A stretch of DNA of 18,160 nucleotides from Candidatus Aenigmatarchaeota archaeon (lineage in GTDB: Archaea > Aenigmatarchaeota > Aenigmatarchaeia > Aenigmatarchaeales > DAIDAN01): contig DAIDAN010000006.1 in the NCBI GenBank assembly GCA_027310605.1, positions 1 to 18,160 on the forward strand. The letters are read 5' to 3'. Position 1 is the stretch's first letter. Each line of letters starts with the position of its first letter. The position numbers were made by a program, and so were the translations under genes. The notes below the pieces were generated by a model, which had not been told where the DNA came from, did not search any database, and saw nothing but the letters and a program-made list of their open reading frames with translations. Below, piece after piece: positions 13,714 through 18,160 of this stretch.

Positions 13714-14535
13714 TCACAAAACAGTCCCGGCCAAGAACGCGAACAATACCAGGAATGTCGCCTTCTTCACGATGCGCTCGCCCTTCGCGGGCTCCTGCAT
13801 TATCGCATACAAAGTTATCAGGATTGCGGGAATCGCGAGAATCAAATAATAAACGCTGACCGTTTTCTGGAGATACGGCAGGACGAGAAGTCCTGCTGCG
13901 ATGAGCAAAAATAATGAAGCGATGATTCTCGTCGGCTTTTTTCCGATTGTGAGCGGTAATGTTTTTGCTCGCGCTTTCTCATCTCCTTCTATATCTCTGA
14001 TGTCCATCAGCAGTTGCCTGCCCAGCGTGCCGAAAAATGAAATTATTATCAGCGGGAGCAGCGCGGAGCTGAAGACATTTGCGGGCATTCCCGAAACGAA
14101 CGGCGCAGCTATGAAGGCGGAAGAGCCGAGGTAGGCGACGAAGATTCCTTTTATCGCGGTCTTCTTGAGCTTCCATGCGTACATGCTGGAAACGATGAAA
14201 TTGAAAAATGCGATTGCAAAAAATGCCGCGCCAACCAAAAGAGAAAAAAACAATCCAACCGAACCCGCAATCCAAAAAAGATAAAGCGCGCCCTTCCTGC
14301 TTATCCTTCCGGAAGGCAGCGGCCGCTGCGGCATGTTGATTTTGTCAATCTTGAAATCAAAATAATCATTCAATATGTTTCCCCCGCCGCAGATAAGAAA
14401 CGCCGCCGTTGCGGCAAGCGCAAAGGGAATTGAAAGAATATTAATTCCAAAAACAATCGACGCTATCCCAAGGCCGAGGACGGCCATCGCGCAGACGGAG
14501 GGCCTTAACAATTCCGCAGCGGCTTTCGCGTCCAT
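13714..14535 (-). CDS. ubiA: UbiA-family prenyltransferase, probable DGGGP synthase
   Basis: This membrane prenyltransferase probably attaches the second geranylgeranyl chain to geranylgeranylglyceryl phosphate, the step after G1P dehydrogenase and GGGP synthase in archaeal lipid synthesis. The first Asp-rich motif is GNILNDYFDFKIDKINMPQR (residues 52-71, N56-D57, D60, D64) and the second is MDIRDIEGDEKARAKTLP (177-194), both needed for Mg-diphosphate binding. Eight to nine hydrophobic segments are visible in 273 residues, the normal size. An AT-rich CATAAAAT lies about 25-30 nt upstream on the minus strand as a possible TATA box. It is convergent with the cis-prenyltransferase gene (33-nt gap). 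Other UbiA substrates (quinones, heme, chlorophyll) are unlikely given the G1P dehydrogenase neighbour. Confidence 0.88.
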   Translation of the reverse strand: MDAKAAAELLRPSVCAMAVLGLGIASIVFGINILSIPFALAATAAFLICGGGNILNDYFDFKIDKINMPQRPLPSGRISRKGALYLFWIAGSVGLFFSLLVGAAFFAIAFFNFIVSSMYAWKLKKTAIKGIFVAYLGSSAFIAAPFVSGMPANVFSSALLPLIIISFFGTLGRQLLMDIRDIEGDEKARAKTLPLTIGKKPTRIIASLFLLIAAGLLVLPYLQKTVSVYYLILAIPAILITLYAIMQEPAKGERIVKKATFLVLFAFLAGTVL

Positions 14536-14622
14536 TCAATTCGCCTGTGAAACAAATAGAATTTTATGAAAAGCTGTTCGGATATTTTTTATATATGGTT
14601 GATTTTTAATTCCGTTCAAAAC

Positions 14623-15222
14623 TTATCTTCCCTGCTCCAGCGCTCTCAGGCGCTTCTCGAGCATCGTTATGTAGTCCTGCATTTCCCTTATCTCCTTCTG
14701 CTGCCCGTAGAATTTTTTTTTCAGGCTTCTCAACTCCGCGTTCCCATGTTTGTCCCCCTTTCCGTCCGCCTCGTCCTTCTTCCAGAACATGTTCTTCAGC
14801 TTCAGCGAGAGGTGCTCCCTACCTAATTCTTCTATAAGCCTCCTGCCCAGAAGCTCTTTCGCGTATTTCTCGTTCAGCGTGCCGGTCTTGTCCAAGTCTG
14901 AGAGCGCCTTCTCGACATCAAGCTTCTGCAGCGGCAGGGACATCCTGCCGAAAAAAGTCAGCACCGCTTCGTTCCCGTCAACCTTTATCCACCTGTTCCT
15001 CTTTGCCCAGTAGACCGCCGCGTCTTTACTTTCGATGTTTATCTCGCTCAAGAATCTCCTTCCCGCCCTCAGCATCTGCAGCAGATGCCTCTCCGGAAAA
15101 CCCTTTTGCAGGTAATGCCTGCCTTCCTGCGTAATCTTGTACATATCAACCGATTTTTCTTGCCCGCCTGCGCTTAAATATTCGACAACATTATGATTTG
15201 CATTCAAGACCATTACGAACAT
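14623..15222 (-). CDS. Stand-alone PheRS alpha N-terminal-like domain with coiled-coil tail
   Basis: The first 130 of 199 residues resemble the N-terminal nucleic-acid-binding-like region of archaeal phenylalanyl-tRNA synthetase alpha. YKITQEGRHYLQKGFPERHL fits its signature (L-T-x-E-G, G-L-P-E-x-x-L), followed by a winged-helix-like AVYWAKRNRWIKVDGNEAVL and LLGRRLIEEL. There is no class II synthetase catalytic domain. Instead a Lys/Glu linker leads to a predicted coiled coil (LRSLKKKFYGQQKEIREMQD to the end). The first roughly 55 residues of the normal PheS region are also missing, and a TGA lies three codons before the ATG. It may be a free RNA-binding paralog or a decayed pheS fragment. 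The intact frame and ordered tail favour a functional protein. The family link is recognised by eye only. Confidence 0.55.
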   Translation of the reverse strand: MFVMVLNANHNVVEYLSAGGQEKSVDMYKITQEGRHYLQKGFPERHLLQMLRAGRRFLSEINIESKDAAVYWAKRNRWIKVDGNEAVLTFFGRMSLPLQKLDVEKALSDLDKTGTLNEKYAKELLGRRLIEELGREHLSLKLKNMFWKKDEADGKGDKHGNAELRSLKKKFYGQQKEIREMQDYITMLEKRLRALEQGR

Positions 15223-15336
15223 TACAAATCATTCGCAGGAAGCCGGTTAAAGCGCTTGCCGCACAGCCGAAAAAGCAGTTGATTTCGTTAATTGTCTCCG
15301 ACAGCCGTTCTGATTGTTGCAAGTCGATCCATATTT

Positions 15337-15486
15337 TCAAACCATCCCGGCAAGGAACGCGGCAAGCGCGCAGTTCAGCGGGCGCGTCTGCCTGAAGAGC
15401 AGGATAAAAAGATTTTTGCAATCCGCATCGGTTTCGCGATATTTCAGCGCACAGAATAAAACCGCTGCAATTTCGCTGCGCTTCAT
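15337..15486 (-). other. Possible 49-aa frame, perhaps a UbiA N-terminal relic
   Basis: An ATG at 15486 opens 49 codons ending at TGA 15337-15339. The C-terminal half reads LFRQTRPLNCALAAFLAGMV, which resembles the N-terminal first span of UbiA prenyltransferases (R-P-x-N-C then small hydrophobic residues) and parallels LLRPSVCAMAVLGLG in the intact UbiA gene at 13714-14535. No Asp-rich motif follows. The TATTTAAA at 15516-15523 could serve it as well as L31e. It may be a decayed duplicate, a short single-span protein, or chance. Confidence 0.25.
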
Positions 15487-15515
15487 TTTGCGCTTTTTTC
15501 GCTATGCTCAAAAAG

Positions 15516-15523
15516 TATTTAAA
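15516..15523 (+). promoter_or_regulatory. TATA box of the L31e gene
   Basis: TATTTAAA predicts a start near 15545 and a leader of about 23 nt before ATG 15568. The box reads similarly on the minus strand and may be bidirectional. Confidence 0.5.
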
Positions 15524-15567
15524 CATTGATAAATATTGAAGTTATACGAGAAGTAAAGTTGATTCTT

Positions 15568-16035
15568 ATGCCAGACCAGAAAGAGGAGCGGGTTTTCACG
15601 ATTCCGCTGCGGAGGGCGTTCGTGACCGAGCAGACGAACAGGGGCTGGAAGGCCATGGATTTGGCGCGCGCTTTTTTGGAAAGGCACATGAAAGGGACGG
15701 TGAAGATGGGAAAAAGCATCAACGAGTCGGTCTGGGCGCGCGGAATCCAGAACCCGCCGCGCAGGATTCGCGTGCATGCTGTTAAGGAAAGAATTGACGA
15801 GGAGAATATCATTTTCGCGGAGCTTGTGGGAACGGAAATAAAGAAACCGAGTGCGGAGGAGATAAAAAAGAAGGAACAGAAGGAAAAGGAAAAAGAGAAA
15901 AAAATCAGGGAAGAGCGCAGGGAAAGGAAGGGCAAGAGCGAGGCGGAAAAAATAAAGGAGGAAAAAGAGGCTTCGGTCGCGAGGGAAACGGCGGAGGTCA
16001 AGGCCGAAGAGAAGAAGATTGAGGAGAAGAAATAA
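15568..16035 (+). CDS. rpl31e: Ribosomal protein L31e with extended charged C-terminus
   Basis: This is a large-subunit ribosomal protein found only in archaea and eukaryotes, located near the peptide exit tunnel. Residues 1-90 match the family: VFTIPLRRAFV, ARAFLERHMKG, KSINESVWARGIQNPPRRIR, then a VHAVKERID strand pair. The start is ATG 15568 (MPDQKEERVF); an in-frame TTG 14 codons upstream overlaps the predicted leader and is rejected. The family is normally 80-100 residues long. Here about 65 extra residues form a run of Lys, Glu, Arg and Ala (EEIKKKEQKEKEKEKKIREE and onward to the stop), probably one long single helix. That tail could reach ribosomal RNA or exit-tunnel factors, which is inference. 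It is monocistronic by spacing. Confidence 0.9.
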   Translation: MPDQKEERVFTIPLRRAFVTEQTNRGWKAMDLARAFLERHMKGTVKMGKSINESVWARGIQNPPRRIRVHAVKERIDEENIIFAELVGTEIKKPSAEEIKKKEQKEKEKEKKIREERRERKGKSEAEKIKEEKEASVARETAEVKAEEKKIEEKK

Positions 16036-16190
16036 AATTATTCAATCAGAATATTCTCTTTTTGTGAACAACTTTTCCGTGAAAATCTTTCTTAATACAG
16101 CCAAGCTATTAATTCTGAAATTATTTTTGTTTCCATCTTTGTGATGCATTTCATATCCTTTTTAAACTTTATTTTGGTGTCGGGGATGGG

Positions 16191-16334
16191 CCCAGGGGAA
16201 ACCCAAGGTTTCATTCCGCTGGAAGTAGGCTACGCCTACTTCAATCTGCGTTGGGTAACCTCTTCCTCTTGAAGAGCATCAGCCTAAGGAAATCGTTTCT
16301 TTCCCTTGAGGCTTTCTTTCTGAAAGAAAGGCTC
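16191..16334 (-). other. 144-nt insertion in the T arm of the tRNA gene
   Basis: This sequence separates T60 of the T loop from C61 of the T stem. It starts with G and ends with G after a U in the exon. It is highly structured: CTTTCTTTC/GAAAGAAAG near its start, a 9-bp GAAGTAGGC-GTA-GCCTACTTC hairpin in the middle, and a long-range CTCAAGG/CCTTGGG pairing. I could not draw a clean bulge-helix-bulge at its ends, nor find the conserved core of a group I intron. It is presumably removed as an intron. Confidence 0.7.
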
Positions 16335-16356
16335 ATTTGAACCCACGACCTCCAGA

Positions 16357-16409
16357 ATACATTTTTCTTTTCACGGGATTTTTCCAAATCCTCAACTCTC
16401 ATAAAAAAC
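16357..16409 (-). other. Anticodon-loop intron of the tRNA gene (about 53 nt)
   Basis: Sixty bases separate the two halves of the anticodon stem where seven are expected, so 53 nt are removed; the exact boundary may be off by 1-2 nt (after position 37 or 38). The intron's start pairs with the whole loop: CTCATAA, 5 nt, TTATGAG. This position is the canonical archaeal site cut by the splicing endonuclease. Confidence 0.75.
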
Positions 16410-16474
16410 TTATGAGTCTGGCGCGCTACCAGTCTACGCTACCCCGACGTTAAATAAGAAATTCGTAAGAAACC

Positions 16475-16480
16475 TTATAA
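16475..16480 (-). promoter_or_regulatory. TATA box of the tRNA gene
   Basis: TTATAA within GCTTATAAGG on the minus strand is centred about 29 nt before G1 of the tRNA, as expected for an archaeal tRNA promoter. Being palindromic, it could also fire rightward. Confidence 0.6.
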
Positions 16481-16518
16481 GCATTCGTTGTCTGAAGATT
16501 CAACAATTGAAAAACATT
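16481..16518 (+). repeat. Degenerate copy C of the intergenic repeat
   Basis: GCATTCGTTGTCTGAAGATT and a following TTGAAAAAC match copy B at 17591-17626 (TTCGTATCTGAAGATT, TTGAAAAAC), and CATTCGT matches copy A. The outer stem arms are not preserved, so this may be a decayed member. Confidence 0.35.
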
Positions 16519-16596
16519 ATGGATTCAGATGAAAAAAGAACGGCCGTAAAACATTTTGAGAGCTGTCTTATCGGCGCTCCAGAAATCGAATCGTAA
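16519..16596 (+). CDS. Possible 25-aa micro-ORF
   Basis: ATG 16519 opens MDSDEKRTAVKHFESCLIGA and five more residues, ending 3 nt before the convergent aIF5A stop. The composition is protein-like (acidic start, amphipathic helix), and a TATA box lies about 42 nt upstream. No ribosome binding site is visible. It may be a micro-protein or the 5' remnant of a lost gene; chance is quite possible. Confidence 0.25.
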   Translation: MDSDEKRTAVKHFESCLIGAPEIES

Positions 16597-16599
16597 TTT

Positions 16600-17004
16600 C
16601 TACTCGCCCTTCACCTGCACGATCATCTTCCTGTCCATCAGAATCCAGTACAATACCTCGCAGCCCTGCGTCACCTTGTCCTTCAGGTCCTCAGGAATCG
16701 GCGACTCGAAAGTCTCGAAAGTCTCCATGTCCATCACCTGCGCGGTCCCGCCGACTATTGAAACGATTTGGCCGATTTTTTTCTCAACTATCGGGACATC
16801 GATTTCGCTGTCGGCCGGTTTGATAATCGAGCGCTTCTTCCCGTCGAAAATCCCGACCGCGTCAAGTCGGGCTTTGGCAGCGCCGTGCTTGCCCGAGACG
16901 GAAGTGGTTATCGAAAGCACGCGGCAGGGCTCGCCGTCAAGGATGCAGAACTTCCCGGGCTTCAGGTGCTTGATTGAGGTTTTTGTGGTCTCCACAAGAA
17001 TCAC
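16600..17004 (-). CDS. eif5a: Translation initiation factor 5A (aIF5A)
   Basis: This factor binds the ribosome E site and relieves stalls at hard-to-translate motifs once its lysine carries hypusine or deoxyhypusine. At 134 residues it has the full two-domain form. The N-terminal SH3-like domain carries LKPGKFCILDGEPCRVL and the modification loop SGKHGAAKAR (Lys39 is the modified residue). The C-terminal OB domain carries AQVMDMETFETFESPIPEDL. GTG 17004 is chosen as start because AAGGA lies about 7 nt upstream; GTG 16995 is an alternative that removes three residues. Neighbours are a tRNA and a histone gene on the same strand. Deoxyhypusine synthase is not in the window. Confidence 0.95.
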   Translation of the reverse strand: MILVETTKTSIKHLKPGKFCILDGEPCRVLSITTSVSGKHGAAKARLDAVGIFDGKKRSIIKPADSEIDVPIVEKKIGQIVSIVGGTAQVMDMETFETFESPIPEDLKDKVTQGCEVLYWILMDRKMIVQVKGE

Positions 17005-17254
17005 GATATTCCTTAGACGATTCTAATTTTTGTTTTTAGCAGCGTTTTCAACGGTTTTCATTTTTAATTCACATCATTATCAGTTACGGAAAATCGGTTT
17101 TTAATCTTTAACAAAAATTCTCGCGTTTTGAATTAATGCAAAAATAAGTTTATAAGCTTTATCGGCTCTGCGGATAGAAAAGCGTTTTTTCCGTTCCAAT
17201 AATTTTCGCGGCGCGATTTTTAATTAATTCGTTCAATAATTTTTATTTCAATTC

Positions 17255-17461
17255 TCACATCTTCCCCGCCGCTATTTTGACATCCTCCGCCTTCACAGTT
17301 CTCCTTCCCGCGTGCTTCGCTATCGTTTCAATCTCGCGCACAAGCTCCGCCGCTATCTCTTCCACAGAAACGGTGAGCTCTTCCAGCGCCTCCGCTGAAA
17401 TCCTCTCAACGCCGGCTTTTCTCGCTATCCTCTCCACCGCGGCTATCGGAAGCTCGGGCAT
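17255..17461 (-). CDS. Archaeal histone (HMf-type)
   Basis: This is a 68-residue histone fold that wraps DNA as dimers and larger stacks. ELPIAAVERIARKAGVERIS forms helix 1 and loop 1, SAEALEELTVSVEEIAAELV the long central helix, and HAGRRTVKAEDVKIAAGKM loop 2 with its RRTVKAED motif plus helix 3. There is no tail on either side, as usual in archaea. ATG 17461 follows a GATGA that could be a weak ribosome binding site. A TATA box lies at 17515-17506, and a short inverted repeat (17491-17505) lies between it and the predicted start, a possible operator. The product begins MPELPIAAV, matching the family start. Confidence 0.95.
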   Translation of the reverse strand: MPELPIAAVERIARKAGVERISAEALEELTVSVEEIAAELVREIETIAKHAGRRTVKAEDVKIAAGKM

Positions 17462-17490
17462 AAAATCATCTTTAACAAGAATGTATTATA

Positions 17491-17515
17491 GCTGCTCGTG
17501 GCAGCATATATAAAA
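17491..17515 (-). promoter_or_regulatory. Histone promoter with operator-like inverted repeat
   Basis: On the minus strand TTTTATATAT (17515-17506) is the TATA box. Immediately downstream, GCTGC-TCGTG-GCAGC (17505-17491) is a 5-bp-arm inverted repeat just before the predicted transcription start near 17485. A protein bound there would block initiation. The leader would be about 24 nt. Confidence 0.45.
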
Positions 17516-17583
17516 TTGTTTGGAATAGACATTTATAAAAACGACAGAAAACACACTGAAAATAAATCAGAAAGATTGCTAAC

Positions 17584-17632
17584 AAAACCGTTCGTATCTG
17601 AAGATTATTCTTTATTTTTGAAAAACGGTTTT
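17584..17632 (+). repeat. Intergenic stem-loop repeat, copy B
   Basis: AAAACCGTT (17584-17592) and AACGGTTTT (17624-17632) form a 9-bp stem around a 31-nt loop starting with CGTATCTGA. Compared with copy A (12458-12504), the seventh base pair changes from A-T to G-C on both sides, so pairing is preserved. It lies between the HicB stop and the histone promoter. Confidence 0.6.
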
Positions 17633-17676
17633 CGGATTAATAATACAAAATAAAAAATCAGAAAAACAGAGTTCTC

Positions 17677-17907
17677 TCATCGCAGCAATTCAACGAATTC
17701 TTCAACCGTAAGCCCCGCTTCGCGTATTGAAAGCGGTATTGGCTCGTTATGTTTTTTCAGGCTGAACAGATAGCCTTTAATCGCATCGCCGATGTTTATT
17801 AAAGCTTCATTCCTGCTCTTGCCTTGCGAGATGCAGCCGGGCAATTCCGGAACCGAAGCCGTATAAGCGCCGTCTTCATCCTGCTCTATGAATATCCTGA
17901 ATCTCAT
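17677..17907 (-). CDS. HicB-like protein, orphan
   Basis: This 76-residue protein matches the HicB (UPF0150) fold: FRIFIEQDEDGAYTASVPEL, then PGCISQGKSRNEALINIGDA and a helix ending in KHNEPIPLS. This is the partial RNase H-like part that neutralises HicA toxins. The C-terminus ends AGLTVEEFVELLR with no ribbon-helix-helix or helix-turn-helix DNA-binding domain. No HicA-like gene (small, double-stranded-RNA-binding fold) is found on either side, so it is an orphan or has a distant partner. It is transcribed from a shared divergent TATA region with the Nob1 gene, and its TATA spacing implies a leaderless mRNA. Confidence 0.85.
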   Translation of the reverse strand: MRFRIFIEQDEDGAYTASVPELPGCISQGKSRNEALINIGDAIKGYLFSLKKHNEPIPLSIREAGLTVEEFVELLR

Positions 17908-17928
17908 ATTATAATGATGGAATCGAAT

Positions 17929-17938
17929 CCTTATAAAA
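17929..17938. promoter_or_regulatory. Shared TATA element between HicB and Nob1
   Basis: CCTTATAAAA reads as TTTTATAAGG on the minus strand. It is centred about 27 nt before the HicB start (17907), giving a leaderless mRNA, and about 35 nt before the Nob1 start (17969). In the plus direction the predicted start (about 17960) falls after the GGAGGT site at 17953-17958, so that promoter spacing is uncertain. Confidence 0.4.
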
Positions 17939-17968
17939 CTTTAAGTTTGTTTGGAGGTAATTAAAATT

Positions 17969-18160
17969 ATGATATGCGACACTTCAGTCCTGCTTCATTC
18001 GGACTTGGATGTTCCGATGACGACGGTTCCTGAAGTGATGAACGAGGTGAAAACGAAGAAGCACAAAGAGAGGCTGGAGTTCCGCGAGATAAAGGTTCTG
18101 GAGCCGGAGGAAAAGTTTGTCAAGATAGTTGAAGATGCTGCAAAAGAAACGGGGCTTGAC
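17969..18160 (+). CDS. nob1: Nob1-type PIN-domain rRNA endonuclease, 3' end cut by window edge
   Basis: The 64 visible residues match the N-terminal PIN domain of archaeal Nob1, which trims the 3' end of 16S rRNA during small-subunit maturation. ICDTSVLL (2-9) holds the first catalytic Asp (Asp4). TTVPEVMNEVK (18-28) holds the conserved Glu (Glu26). A basic patch TKKHKERLEFRE and the IKVLEPEEKFVKIVEDAAKE helix lead to TGLD, where the family continues to the LSxxD motif. The C-terminal zinc ribbon that separates Nob1 from VapC toxins lies beyond the window. VapC is the alternative, but there is no antitoxin gene upstream and the TTxPxVxxEVK pattern is Nob1-like. GGAGGT at 17953-17958 is a strong ribosome binding site. 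Confidence 0.75.
   Translation, partial: MICDTSVLLHSDLDVPMTTVPEVMNEVKTKKHKERLEFREIKVLEPEEKFVKIVEDAAKETGLD

Larger units (their letters stand above)
15223..15567. other. Intergenic region between PheS-like gene and L31e
   Basis: These 345 bases lie between divergent genes. They hold the L31e promoter at the right end, a possible small minus-strand frame (15337-15486), and GC-richer sequence of unknown role near 15340-15410. I saw no tRNA, RNase P or SRP signature on either strand, although a structured RNA is not excluded. Confidence 0.5.
16175..16448 (-). tRNA. tRNA with CAU anticodon (elongator Met or Ile2), two insertions
   Basis: The acceptor stem is GTCGGGG (16448-16442) with CCCCGAC (16185-16179), followed by A73 and an encoded CCA (16177-16175). 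The D arm is GCGT-AGACTGGTA-GCGC, and the anticodon stem is CCAGA (16421-16417) with TCTGG (16356-16352) around CTCATAA, giving anticodon CAU. The variable loop is AGGTC. The T arm is GTGGG-TTCAAAT (16346-16335) with CCCAT (16190-16186). The anticodon stem lacks the GGG/CCC pairs of initiators, so this is elongator Met or the Ile tRNA read through modified C34. The gene is interrupted twice: 53 nt in the anticodon loop and 144 nt between T60 and C61. Removing both leaves a normal tRNA. A TATA box lies about 29 nt upstream. Confidence 0.88.

Noticed and set aside
16191..16334. Firm assignment of the T-arm insertion as a group I intron
   Set aside because: Only the U|G...G| borders fit. The length is below known minimal group I introns and I see no P3-P7 core, so I kept it as an unclassified insertion.
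1..18160. CRISPR arrays, insertion sequences, rRNA genes, replication origin
   Set aside because: No regularly spaced direct repeats, transposase motifs, rRNA signatures or clustered origin-binding repeats were seen on either strand.

Overview
The window is archaeal. It encodes an HMf-type histone, aIF5A with its hypusination lysine, ribosomal protein L31e, a Nob1-type PIN nuclease, sn-glycerol-1-phosphate dehydrogenase and a UbiA-family lipid-ether prenyltransferase. Several genes have a TATA box about 26 nt before the start codon, which implies leaderless transcripts. Compact genes, many very small membrane proteins and a tRNA with two insertions suggest a DPANN-type genome (Micrarchaeota/Diapherotrites-like), but the phylum cannot be fixed from this sequence alone.

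Left part (1-7882): a divergent cluster of at least 12 genes. Eight minus-strand genes read leftward from about 6094, the last running off the left edge, and four plus-strand genes read rightward from 6178 to 7882. Every product has one hydrophobic segment at or near its N-terminus. Several have a Lys-Gly or Lys-Ala just before that segment, as in archaeal class III (type IV pilin-like) signal peptides. At least six have cysteine-rich, probably disulfide-bonded ectodomains, and three are only 39-58 residues long. The arms diverge from an 83-bp region with back-to-back TATA boxes. I recognise no member by name. The best reading is a surface pilus-like or contact complex whose assembly motor, prepilin peptidase and platform protein are not in this window. 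This is the strongest candidate for an undescribed system.

Middle part (7928-11196): a short TraB-family protein, a RelBE-like toxin-antitoxin pair, a minimal M50 site-2 protease and a HerA-family ATPase, all on the plus strand.

Lipid block (11382-14535): G1P dehydrogenase makes the archaeal glycerol backbone. A divergent cis-prenyltransferase probably makes a long polyprenyl carrier. A UbiA-family enzyme is probably geranylgeranylglyceryl-phosphate geranylgeranyltransferase. A chain of mutually exclusive hairpins lies just before the cis-prenyltransferase gene.

Right part (14623-18160): information-processing genes. These are a stand-alone PheRS-alpha N-terminal-like domain with a coiled-coil tail, L31e with a long charged tail, a tRNA(CAU) with an anticodon-loop intron and a 144-nt insertion in the T arm, aIF5A, histone, an orphan HicB and the start of Nob1. 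A degenerate intergenic stem-loop repeat with a compensatory base-pair change occurs here and after the G1P dehydrogenase gene.
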